A DNA stretch of 64,000 nt, taken from NCBI GenBank assembly GCA_905116865.2, contig CAJHNH020007601.1:248001-312000 (forward strand). The letters run 5' to 3'. Below, piece after piece: positions 1 to 12,400 of this stretch. Position numbers and translations under genes: made by a program. Source of the DNA: Candidula unifasciata. Lineage: Eukaryota > Mollusca > Gastropoda > Stylommatophora > Geomitridae. A model generated the notes under the pieces. The model was given only the letters and a program-made list of their open reading frames with translations. It was not told the origin of the DNA and made no database searches. Position 1 is the stretch's first letter. Every line of letters begins with the position of its first letter.

Positions 1-1690
1 TGTCCTCCGCAGCCAAGCATGCCACTCTGCACGAAGCATACCTGTTCTGATCTTCCTCAGCATGCTTTCTGAATCAGTTACAATTACAATGTGTGTGTGT
101 GTGTGTTGTGTTCTCTAGCCAGCGGAAAGCTGCAGTGACCGCCTCCACCTCCATTCTTAAGCTGGATGTTGTGGTATCATATGCTAGGCTCTGCTGCACC
201 AAACGTCGACCATTAACTTTTGCTAAAAAGCCCCAAGCACTTCTTTTGCCTCTTGACACTGAACCGTCTGTGTAAATGATCAAATCTACTGAGCGAGCAT
301 TATCTTGAATTAATTGCTGAATTTCCACCTCCGTGGCACCTGCTGGCCAGTCTCTGCATTCCCGGCTCAGCGTGATTATGACTCTACACAAGTCTGACTG
401 CTCAGGTGGCACTTTGACCCACTCCTCTCCTCGCCTAATGTTCTCAAGGATGCAAACCTGTCTGATTGTGTCTTCTGCCTGAGCCATCCATGACCTTCCT
501 CTTATCAGCTGCTGACCCTTAACTGCACCCAGAGCTTCATGCAGAGAGTGGTCTGTGTCTGCAGCTACCCTGAGATATGACTTCGCCTGCATCACCTTGT
601 GCCTACCTGCAACCGTCGGCAAACCAAGGATGTATCGCATACACACCACTGGGGTGTCTCTGGTGCAACCCAGAATGACCCGCATAGCCGCGTTCTGTAT
701 GCGCTCTAGTTTGTCCATCTGACTCTTTGAGACGGTAAGCAGTCCCAGGCCATAATCCACCACTGACAGGATCAGGTGCTGATATAGTGTGAAAAGCATT
801 CTCTGCTCTATGTCAATTACAGCCATAGTCTTAAGTGCACTAAGTCCTTTTTGGCATCTCGTCACAACACTCTCCACATTGTCCTTAAATGACAGGCTCC
901 TGTCAAATGTAATTCCCAGATACTTCAGTTTGCTCTCTCTGTTAACGTCTCTACCATCTATCGTGAGACTTGGGACATTAGTTTTAACGATTCTGTTGTC
1001 CAGAGAACACCACAAAACAGACGCCTTTTCCGGGTGGACGACAGCCCTCAATTCTGTACACCACTCAGTCACTTTGTCTACTGTCGTTTGTAGCTCCCGG
1101 GCTGTTTGTTACCTCTCTTCCCCCTGCCTATATGCAAGTATATCATCCGCAAAAGTCAGTATCCTTTCAACTCCTGGTGCTTCTAGGCTTGCAATCTTGC
1201 TCGTATACACGTTGAAGAGCACAGGCGAGATGGCAGATCCCCGTGGCAGTCCTGGGGCCAAAGTGATTGGTTCAGAGGTCCATGAGCCCAGTCAGAGAGC
1301 AACCCGACGTGATTACAGGACAGCTGCAACCCAATTCACCAGCCATGGATTGACCTCTTTCTCCCTCAGTGCAGTCATTAAGATGTCGTATCTCACTCTG
1401 TTATAAGCATCCTCGAGATCCAGTCCTACCGCCATAGTTTCCTGTCTGTTCTGAAACCCTTCATAGACGTCAAAAGCAAAAGTGGGCGCATTTTCCCGTG
1501 TCCTTTCCTGGCCTGTAACTTCCCAGACCTCTTGGGAGAAGCTTACCCCTTTCCAAAAATTTTTTAACTTTACAGCAACTATCTTCTCCAAGACCTTCCC
1601 AAATGTGTTTTGTAAGGTGATGATTCTAAAGCCACTAAGCTTAGAATGATCTTTAAAAGGTTTTGGTAGTGGGATTAGATTACTAGCTAA
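1..1690 (-). mobile_element. LINE-A copy 1: RT plus RNase H, 5'-truncated, cut by window edge
   Basis: Minus strand. An upstream block (1313-1591) has EKIVAVKL, YEGFQNRQ and DLEDAYNRV. After one frameshift near 1310 comes an RT block with SPVLFNVYT and the catalytic FADDILAY. A long frame (1072-74) then gives [39 protein letters not shown] and the RNase H start YTDGSVSRGKRSAWGF. RT followed by RNase H places it in the I superfamily of LINEs (I, R1, Ingi, LOA types). The sequence stops matching near 1690 within the RT, so it is 5'-truncated. A stop near 1120 and the frameshift mean it is dead. Confidence 0.85.
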
Positions 1691-2519
1691 GAATTAACGT
1701 TTTAACTGCGGCTTTAAACAGATTTATTTCTTCCCTTCTTAGGTTTTTTTTTAAATTTGTTTTCTTTGGGATGGAAACACTAAACTGCATCAAATAATTT
1801 TTTTTTTTTTAATATTAAATGTGGGATCATTATTGGTACCCTAAATACATAATAAGCAGGTACTTGTGAAGAAACACGAACCCAAAGCACTAATTTAAGT
1901 CAAAATTTACATCCACAGAATGATTAGTATAAAATTAACCTCAGCAATGCTACATAGAGTGTGGCCAGCAGGGGCTACTAAAGTGGAAGTCCAACAGTAG
2001 ATTCACAACAATTCTCGTCCTGACGATCTGATTATCTACACAGATAGTTCTGTATTTCTATATTAAGAGGGAAGGTTTTCACTCGTAAAGTTACAATGAC
2101 AAAAACATTTTCCTTTTCTACCATAAAGGACTAAAGTTGGCATAAATATCAATTCAATCCGCGACAAGGACACATTAGACAAACTGCGTAAAGCCATCAG
2201 AATAAAGCATCTCTGCAAACTTTCACATGTGTGATTCTGTTGTATGACAATGTTTGTCCTGACCACACATCATAAAGTTTGTGCAGGAAGCATCAACACA
2301 GAAGAGGTGGGAAGTTCTAACACACCAAGCCAATAGTCCTTATCTGTCATCATATGATGACTCAGACCCAAGACTCTCTGCCATACACTGTTAAAAAAAG
2401 TGGTACCTAAAGGCTAAAGAGTTTGCTTCCATAAAATAGCACTTTCTGAATGTCAATCAGTACATTTGGCCATCTTTTTTGTTTTGTTTGTTAAATGCAC
2501 ACAGAATACAGCCACTTAC
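1691..2519. other. RALGAPB intron 11 DNA, nothing recognised
   Basis: AT-rich DNA with T runs near 1745 and 1800. A 67-codon open stretch on the minus strand (2063-2266) has no recognisable domain. The next RALGAPB exon was looked for here and not found. Confidence 0.5.
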
Positions 2520-2645
2520 CTAGAAGCATCTGAGTATTCTGAGAGTCTGTTTCATTTGTTAGAGCTACTCTGACAAGCTCTGTAATACGTGTCCTCAGTG
2601 ACATGAAGGTAACTGGAGGATTATTGTCACCCTGTCTAACAATAT
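2520..2645 (-). CDS. RALGAPB: RALGAPB exon 11 (residues 631-672), last exon in the window
   Basis: The acceptor TGTGATAG precedes ATATTGTTAG. Reads [20 protein letters not shown], then [16 protein letters not shown], against the vertebrate [20 protein letters not shown] and QTETDPNNTQMILG. Donor GTAAGT follows the last G. It is separated from exon 10 by about 8.4 kb filled with LINE, Tigger and microsatellite DNA. Later exons should lie below position 1. Confidence 0.93.
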
Positions 2646-5600
2646 CTATCACAAACAGAAAACAAAAATGTGTTGAAGGATATACTTACAAAAAGAATAC
2701 AAAATTAGCTAAGCACAACTGACATTTAATTATATTCACTCAGCCATGGGCACCAATAAAGAACTAATAACTAAAAACAAATATTTTTTTTTTAAAAGTT
2801 ATAACCCACTGACTACCAAACCATTAAACAAAAGTTATAATGCACTGACTAGCAAACCATTAACCCTTACACTTTTCCAGATACCAAATATTTTTGTGTG
2901 TACTAACAATGCCAGAGCTTCACAGGTATTTAACATACACTTATCATATTTTGTAATTTGGCTGCGTAAGTATGTAGGTGTATGTGTGTGTGTATATTTA
3001 TGTATCTATGAATGTATTCATGTGTGTAAGTATATGGATTTATATATGTGTGTGTTTGTGTGTGTGTGTGTGAGTGCATGTGTGTGGTGTGTGTATGTAA
3101 GTATTATAAGGTGTGTGTGTGTTTATGTGTATATATGTGGATATATGTATGTATATTTAGGTTTGTAAGTATGTGTGTGCATGTATGTGGGTGTATGTGT
3201 GATTGTATATGAGTGTATGTGTGATTGTGGGTGTGTGTGTGTGTATATTATGTAGGAATGAATGTGTGTATGTATGTATATGTGAGTGTCTGTATGTGTG
3301 ATTGTTAAAGTGTGTATGCATGTGTGTGCATGTATGTGTGTGTGTATGTATGCAGGTATGTATGTATCTATGTGTGTAGTTATACATGTTGGTTGATATA
3401 TGTATGCATATGTAGCCGTGTAAGTATGTGGGTGTATGTGTGTGTATTTAGGTATGTATGCAAGTATGTATGTATGTCAGAGTATGTGAGTGTATGTATG
3501 CATGTGTGTATGTATGCATGTGTGTGTATGTATGTATGTATGCATGCATGTGGGTGTATGTATGTGTGTGATTGTATTTGAGTGTATATGTTTGATTGTG
3601 GGCATATGTGTGTGTATGTGGGTGTCTGTATATGCGACTGTGTGTGTGTATGCATGAATGCATGTTTAGGTGTGTATGTATTGAATGTGTGTGTGCTTGA
3701 ATGTCTGTGTATGTATGTGTGTGTGTTTTATGTCTGTGTATGTATGTGTGTGTTTAATGTTTGTGTATGTATGTATGTTTGTATCATGTATGCATGTAGA
3801 TGTAGCCTATGTATGTATGTATTATGTGTGCGTATATGTATGTAGGTGCATGTATGAATGTATTACATATGTCTGTGTAACAGTGAGTATGTATGAGAAT
3901 GCAAGAGTATGTGTACGTTTGAGTGTGTAAGATTATGTATACATATTGTGTGTATGCATTATTATATAATGTATAATTTTTATTATATACATGAGTGTTT
4001 AGAAGGGCTGAATGTCAGACGGGCCTGAGTGCCAAATTTGTAACCCTTTGAAAATAAAGTTTGTTCGTTTGTTCGTTCTATCTATCTGTCTGTCTGCCTG
4101 TCTGTCTGTCATTTTCTTTCCGGGCAGTTACAAGATGTTGCAGTAATGCTCAAAGCGTACCCGTTAGTTGTTGGTTTTTATTTTTTTTTTATTCCACTTT
4201 GATGGCAGAATAAATTCTGGTTTGGTCAGTACGTATCTGCTACCATCTGGCAGCCCCCTAAGCACTATAGCAGGCCAGTGGTGGCAACCGAATATGGTCT
4301 TGAACTACGGGTGACATTTCCACAAATTTCTGGGGTTCTGCTGCTGTTGTGTCGGCGTACTGTCCTAAGATATTCTCATATGAGTACAGCTAGAGGGCAC
4401 TGAGAAGATCTTTTCTGTTTCACAGATATTTGGCAACTTTGCACAGTTAATAATGGGTGACTTCAACAGGAGGGTATGAAATAACAGAAGAGAATACAAA
4501 CAGTTTCTAGGTCCACATGCAGCTAAAAACAGTGATAGAAATGGAAATGGTCAAATTATATTTGGATCTATGCAGCCAGCACAATCTTTTTATTACGAAC
4601 ACATTCTTTGATCATAGAGATTCACAACTTTACACTTGGTACAAATGGAATGACGTCTCCATCAAGAGCCAGATTGACTTTATACTTACCAGAGTTCAAG
4701 GAAGAAGGAGAATTCTTGATTCAAGAGCAATCTCTAATGGTCTATGTGACACTGACCATAAAATAGTTGTGTTAACAGCAAAACATCTTACATTAAAGAA
4801 ACACAGAAAGAAATTAACCAAAAACAAGGATCTCATCAAGATAGCAAATCTGAAAAAGGAAGGAGTAAAAGAACAGTTACAACAGAAAGTAGAGACAGCA
4901 TTCAAACAACTTCCACATGTAGTTGGCAATATTGAAGAAGAATGGAGTAAATATAAAAACACTATGCTTAGTATTGCAGAAGAATTATGTGGAAAACGGA
5001 AGAGTGGAAACAGACGGGGAAAAAACAAATATTCACCTTGGTGGTGCGAAGAAGTAAAAGACGCATGGAGTTGGAGATGAAAAGGCGAAAGGCAGTGGGC
5101 TGGCCTCTCAAATGTCCACTGACTCTTATCATATTTTAATTTTAATTATTTTCTTTTTTTTTCATATTATTACTTTATTCTATCTCTTATCAGTATCATT
5201 TATGTATCATTAACATTTTATATCTTTTATTCCTACAATTATATTATAAATTAACAATATTACTTTTTATTTTTTGCGACTTAAGATTTTTTAGTCATCG
5301 TTCATTTAATTTAATTCATTCCACATCAATTTTTTTTTTTTAAACCTTGCTCACGTCACCCCTTAGATATGTGAATAATCTCCTCTTTGTTACCTTTGTG
5401 TAGTTCATGTTTGGCAAAGGCTGCCGGCTGAAACATTATTTGTGTTGTTATGTGAACGTTTTTCTGTTTCCTTATTTGGTTAAGCTTTTTAGTCACATTT
5501 CACTGGAATTCCTTACAAGAGCAATGTCAGTCAGACAAGGTGGCCTGCCAAGCTGTTTCTTTAGGGTGTGTTGATTTTCTGCTCCACTTCTTCTACTGCG

Positions 5601-8600
5601 CTAGTGCTAACCTTGTTCACTAGCAGTAGACAGAGGAGCTTTTGAATCAACATAAATTGGAGACATCAGACCTTGAACTTCCTGATCAGCCTGCTCCGTT
5701 TGATAGCAAGCAGGATTGTTGCCACAGACTTATGTATTCACCGGACTTCCTTCCTGTCTGATAGGTTTGAATCATAAACATTGTCGAGACTCTTCAGTGG
5801 TTCCTCTAGAACAGTTGAGATCCTTCTGCTAGCCACCACGAATCTAGTTATCTTTATGGATCGATAAACTTCTTGACTTCTGGGGCTTGAATTGCATGTT
5901 GCACCATTTGACCCCGCATTCTAACCTCTGAAGAATAAGATTTGCATCACTTTCACGGCCTGTTATTATAGTTGTGTCGTCCATAAATGCTCTCAGTGGT
6001 AGCATCCATGATGAACAGTACCAAAGAAATCATACACTCCATTGCTATACCAACTTGGAGTTCAGTCCACATGGGGGTGGAGAAGCGTATGGCAAATTTA
6101 GAAAAATACTGCTTGATCATAGCAATGATCTCTGCCAGTGTATGAAACATGTCAAGGGCCTGCTATAATTATCTGCGTGGTACACAGGCCTTGGTGAGGT
6201 CCAACCAACTCATGTAAACCAACCCAATTGTCTGATTACACAAATAACACAACAGATACACACACACATTAATAGTAGCAAATATGTATGTGCAGCATAC
6301 ATCCCTCAGTGCATCGTTTTGCAGATACATGTGATGTAGTAACAACAAATAGGAATGCATGTATAAGGCATTACAGTTGATATCTCTAATCTATGTCTGT
6401 ATGTCTAGGTTAAAATGGGATATTATAAAAGTTTGCATCTTGACAATTTCGCATGTAGATTAGTGATTAGTAAGAATTATCATCACAGCACTCCAGACAG
6501 ATCTATACGTAATCTCCTCCTTAGAAGCTCCATTACATAAGTGAAAAAAAAAGACTGATGATGCCTGTTCTGTTTTGATTCAGGAAATGTCCTGTCCCCC
6601 TAGTGGAACATTCATTTCTTGCAGCTTCAGGCTGTACCCCTATGTCCATCAGCCTAGAGAGGGATAGGCAGTAAAGCCTTTTGGCGTGCTCTGTGTCATG
6701 GTAAGTGCTGCGTATGGGATTGATAACATCTTTTCTGTCTGGTACTGGTCCGGCCATAGCAACTGCAGTGTTTGTAAGATTACCTGACACACTGATGAAG
6801 GTCAGGGCAGCCATTCGTGAACTGCATAGTGCTGCAATATATTCTTGTTTGAAGAAACCAGCCTGGACTTTTTAAACATATTTATCATGTCACTATGTAT
6901 GCAAGTATATGTGAACTTTAGAGTATGAAGCAATGCTGATGCCCTTGTTACCGCCATAGTTTCCATTGTAAGGCTGCTAGGTGTACCAATAAAGACACCA
7001 TTCATCTCCTCGATGGGTTTTTTCCACTCAGCTTACTTTGAATGCCCATGCACTTCGCTTGCCACAAATTACTGATCCATCTGTAAATAGCATCACCTTT
7101 ATCTGTGTTTATGTTAATTAGAGTTCTGACTAGAATGTCCACAATGCCAAAATCTGCTCTCTACAGCTTGCATCAAGTGTGATGTGGACTGTTCTGTTAA
7201 TTTTTGGAGCAGGAGGCATGGGTATCCATTCATTTCCGACATTAATGTCAGTAAGGTGGCAAACATGTTCAATGGCGTCCTCAGCGCAACCCATCGAGGA
7301 CTTTCCTTGCCTAAGTCTATTTTTATTTTGTTTGAATAATTTCTCATGAAGTGGGTGTCGAGGGTCTGACTTCATTTTGAGGAAAGCAAGGGCTTTGGAT
7401 AGCTTGATTCTATTTTCCATTGTGAGGAAATCCGAGAGGTATCAAATGATTTACAAGAGGTATCTCTAGTGCATCCAAGAATAATACAGTAGAACCTCGC
7501 TTAATGAGCACCTCTCATAACGAGTAATTCGCATAACGAGCAGAACAAATGGTAAAAGAATGACTCGCTTAACGAGCAACGTTTCGCATAACGAGTGACG
7601 AGGAGAGGGGAAGTCCTGAATTGTGGGCATGTTACACCAGTCTGTGTTTAGCACTCATTTCAGTAGCATTGTAGTATCGCTTGTGATCGCACATTTTCTC
7701 AAACTTGTGTTATATTGTGATAAATGTAAATGAATCCTCCAGGCTTACAACATGACCTCCTTGAAGAATTTAAGTTCATCAAGATCCAGTTTCTGCCTCC
7801 CAACACTACTCCGTTACTCCAGCCCATGGACCAGCAAGTTATTTCTAACTGACGATTTGTGACTTTGAGGGATTCGAGACCGCACCCATGGAACCTGTAG
7901 TCAACGAGACTGTGTTTTTGGCCACTATCATGGGATTGTAGGTGGATAACAGTTATTTTGAAGAGCTTGTGGAAGAGCACAGCCAAGAGCTGACCACCCA
8001 AGAGCTTATGGAGTTACATTGTGTTTCACAGCAAGAAGTTTTGAAGAAAAGTTTGTCAGAGGAGGAGGTAACAGAAAAGCAACAATCTTCTGGCGAAATA
8101 AGAGAAATGCTGAAAGCATGGGAAACTGTTGCATCTTACATTGAGAAGCATCACCCTAATAAGGAAGTGGCTGTGCGAGTTGCAAATTCATTTAATGATA
8201 ATGCTGTGTCGCATTTTCACCAAATTTTGAAGCGTCGACAAAAACAAATGTCTCTGGACATCTATCTAGTTAAAAAAAAATTAATCTATGTATCATGATT
8301 TTTTCGACTTTTTTTTCTGCAAATCGAATTCGCATTCCAGGTGGGTTCATTCCGAAGTGGAAGAAAAGATAAAGATGATTCCCTCTCCTTGACAATATGT
8401 ATATAATTTTCTTTCAATAAATGTTATACATAGCATTTTGTGAGTATTTTTTTCGACATGGAATGCATTATCGTATTTCACAATAATTTATATGAGAGAA
8501 ATTGTTTCGCATAATAAGTGTTTTGCTTAACGAGTATGATTCTGGAACGAATTATGCTTGTTAAGAGAGGTTCCACTGTACACATTGCCTCGTTTTCTGT

Positions 8601-9397
8601 TTTTTCCTATCTGTTTATCTGTGTGGTGCTGAGTGTAATGATGGCCAATGCATACTCTATGGTAGAGAGACACAACCCATGATACAACATTGCAAGTAGC
8701 TCAAAGCTTGCAGTTCCCATAACTTTTATTGAGAGACTTTTCCTGGCTTTGATTATAATGTGGTCTCCATGTTTTTTAAATGCTAAGCATCTATCAAATG
8801 TTATATCCAGGTATTTCATGGAATCAGATTTCTTCATGTCAGCACTACACAATTTTACCATTGACACTGGTGCTTTGCAAGGGTGATTATTTAATGAGAA
8901 CCAGGTGACTGTCACTTTCAATGGATTAATTGTTGCCCATGGGGTACTGCAAGCAATCTAATTCATGTTATAGATCCGAAAAAATTGCATCTTTGTCCTG
9001 CACTGTTGGTACTCAAAGATGTCATCCACATATAACAGAGTTCTTCCTCTGCCACTCAGTTGTTCTCCTGTGATCTTGACTGTGTAGATGTTGAAGTGGA
9101 TTGGAGACAATGGAGAGCCCTGTGGCAAACCAGAGCGTATTGTTTTCAGCACAGAAGCCCAACTACCATATTGAAGCACAACCTTCTTCTGGAAAAGTGG
9201 GGCAGGTATCCAACGAATGAAATGTGGGGGAATGTTGAGTTCCATTAACTGACACATTGGCTGGTGGAAAGGGAACTTTGTTGTATGCATCCTCTAGATC
9301 TATGGTGACATGTTTCAAAGCCAGCTTGAAAACCTTCATATTTGTCATATGCAAAAATGGCAGCATTACGCCACGTCTCTGAATTTTGTCTGTATCC

Positions 9398-9444
<47 letters not shown>

Positions 9445-12400
9445 CAGGGGGAGAGGGAGAGAGAGTGTGTATGTGTGTGTTCATGCATGTTTAGTAAGTT
9501 AGTTAGTCGTTACGGTTACGGCATCACAGCAAATGAGCTTGGCCCATAATTGCTCAACCGCCTATGCCAGTCATTCCAGTAACAAACTGAGTCAGATACA
9601 CTGGATACTTCAAGTGAATGCCGTAGCCATACAAAATGTCCTCAGTCAGCAAAACACACACCATTTGATCTGGCAAACCATAAGGTGCATGCCTCCTTAA
9701 ACACACTGCGAAACCAGGTGCCATCACTTAAAATCAGCTTCATTCGACGAATAGCTGGGTGATGAGTAGATTAAAACTATTCCTGACCATTCTCCACTTG
9801 TCCTCAGCCAAGTTGCAGCCACAGCCAGAAAATAAATAGCAACTATAGCACATGCATTGTCCCAGGAACACAATGAAGAAAAATACATCACCCATCATTG
9901 CCATTATGTACGAATCTGGAACTCAATCAATAACCGATAATCACAGCTCATAGTGCCGCCAGGAGGACTAAACTCAGTAGCTCCGTGCATGTGTGTGTAT
10001 GTGGGGAGGGGTGGGTAGCAGCTGATGTATTTCAACTGGCTTCCCAGTTTTCTGGCTATTACCTTTTCCACTGTTTTGCCTCATATAGTGTGTTCTGCAC
10101 TGTAATGATTCTAAAGCCACTTATGTGCAGGGCATCTTTGCCAGGTTTTCTAACAGAATTAAATAGCTATGCAGCCAGTTTTCTTGTATGTAGAGCAGTT
10201 CATAAGTCGAGGTACCACTGTAGGTTGGAACTGTCAGTCATATAAAATATGTCAACATAGTTTGCTCCCATAATTCCATATTTTTGCAAGATTTTCTTCT
10301 TGCTTTGTGTTCATTATATTTCTTCAGTGTGGTTTCTCTGTGGCAATTAGTACCAGGGTATTCTTGTTAGATGACCAAACCATCTCATCTGATGCTCTTT
10401 AGTGAATATCTTGTTAGGCAACCACCTCACATCATACTCCTATTTACTCTACAAAAGTTTTTTACTGATCTAAATATGCGATTCTGTAAGATAAGTGAGA
10501 TATTTAATATATTATTTCACATCTATTAGGTCAATCCCCTCCATTTTTCTCTAGCCCTTTGAGGCCAGTGAACTGGGTCTGGGGGCAGTAGTTTTTCCTT
10601 CGAAAACTAGCTCACTAGCTTCAGCAGTTCTAGAGAAAATATCAAGATTCTTAAGACAGATGTATTTTCTCTATACATTATCTTTCCTTATAAATGTAAG
10701 GAGAGGGTTTGATTATAAAGATGGTCTGCTTATTGCAACACCCAATCCATCACATATTTTGCCCCGATCTATGATTTGAACCAAAATAGTCATACACATC
10801 ACTTAAATTGTGTTTTCATGGATCTTTGTTTGTGGTGTATTCGTAAATATTGGCAATTTTTGTTATTATGTTCAGGCAAATCTCTGATTGTTTTGCATTT
10901 TCAGTCTGATGGTTAGTGCTTAGAGTATATGTATAAGATGGAACAACAGCTGCTAAATCCTTTTGTAACTACTTAAAATGCATCCATATGTAACTACAGA
11001 AGAGGTTCGTCTTAAAAAAAAAGGCATGGAGAACAGGTGGCAGAAGTGAATTACCTTTGATTTCCAAATCTTTAAAGTGCAGGGGTAGGCACAGCATTGA
11101 TAGCAACAGATGAATGCTGGCCTTTCTCAGTTCAGAGTATGGAATCAATTCACACAGTCTGAGGGGGGAAAACAACCAACCTGATGTCCTAAAAATTGAC
11201 ACATCTATAGCAAATCTATAAACTAGTTTGTCTGTATCAATTTAACTCAACTATGAATCTCAACTTCCCCCCCCCCCCCCCTTTCCAATTATAATAATTA
11301 CTGTAAACATGACAAATCTGGAAACTGTAATAGATATTATTTTTACTGAAAGTGCATACCTGTATTTTGATTTCAATACCTGCTGGGCAAGCTACTTTCT
11401 CAAATCCCAGGTTCACTGGTGCAGATAACACCCACCTCCATTCATCTCTCTGGTTGGCCTTCTTTTTCCAGTTGCTGACACCAAGTGTTTGCAGGTCTGT
11501 CTGGATATTATCTCTCCATCATCTTCTTGGTCTCCCTCGTGGTCTATGACCATTCATCTCGCTTGTGTACACAGTTTTTACTTCTCTGTCATCTGACATT
11601 CTCTCAATATGCTCCAACCATTTCAGTCTATTAGCTCTTATGATGCCAGTGATCAATAAAACTCTGTTTTTGAAAACCTGTAATAAGGCTTCATCTCTTT
11701 TAGCTGTGCTCCAAGTTTCAGAGCCATATAAAATGACAGGTCTTATGTGTGAAATTTTAATAATATCACTTACTGCATTACAAAGATGCAGAATGTCAAA
11801 ATTGTGAGTATGTTTGTTCCTTTCAGTAACTATGCGTTTCTTTTTTTGAACAGAATAGAAACAGTTTAGGGAATGCTATAAAGGACTTTGGAATACAAAG
11901 AAGTTAATTACCATGACCAAACTATGTATGGAAGACATGTATTCTAGCTTTTGGTGTCTAACTACTTTTGTAGCTTCTTTACATTCTGTTCTATATTTTT
12001 CTTTATTTGGTATGTTACTAGTATCATTTAGCCAAATCTGCCTGGCATGTTTTTTCTTACTGACTGGTTCTTAACATTTTGTATCAAACCATTTGTTCAT
12101 TCTGTTTATGGTGGACCCACCAAGACATTCTTCTGCAGTGGTTTGAATTATTTTCCCAATATCCATCTAGGTCAACGTCTTTCTGTGACGGAATTTGTAA
12201 AATTTCAATTTTATGTTTTAATTCATCTGCAAATTTTTTTAATATGTATGTTTCTTGTAATCTATCTCTATTGTACTCTGGTTGTGTTCATTGCAACTTG
12301 GTGTAGAAGGATATGTTTAACTTGATTTTTAATTTTGCACCAACCAAGTAGTGGTTACTATGACACTCAGCTCCTCTGTAGCTTCTAACTTGTATGTTTG

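Larger units (their letters stand above)
6535..10200 (-). mobile_element. LINE-A copy 2, decayed and interrupted by Tigger and other DNA
   Basis: Minus strand, 5' at the high end. 10020-10200 matches the start of the RT block of copy 1 ([12 protein letters not shown]); then [10 protein letters not shown] (about 9330), [25 protein letters not shown] (near 9030) and [19 protein letters not shown] follow. The frame is then broken by the Tigger at 7487-8578 and resumes at [11 protein letters not shown]. Further on are the pre-RNase H block ([19 protein letters not shown]), a degraded RNase H and the tail ([12 protein letters not shown]). A (GA)n tract and about 500 bp of foreign DNA lie at 9400-9985. 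Many frameshifts and stops. Confidence 0.8.

Noticed and set aside
789..1406. 205-codon plus-strand frame
   Set aside because: Antisense to the LINE-A RT, which has recognisable motifs on the minus strand.
2063..2266. Next RALGAPB exon after exon 11
   Set aside because: The translation does not resemble the expected MLNIVQDSALLEAI segment and lacks matching splice sites.
2746..3930. Cys/Val/Tyr-rich and His/Thr-rich open frames
   Set aside because: They are translations of the TG/TATG microsatellite.
7942..8298. 118-codon frame as a host gene
   Set aside because: It is the C-terminal part of the Tigger transposase within clear terminal repeats.
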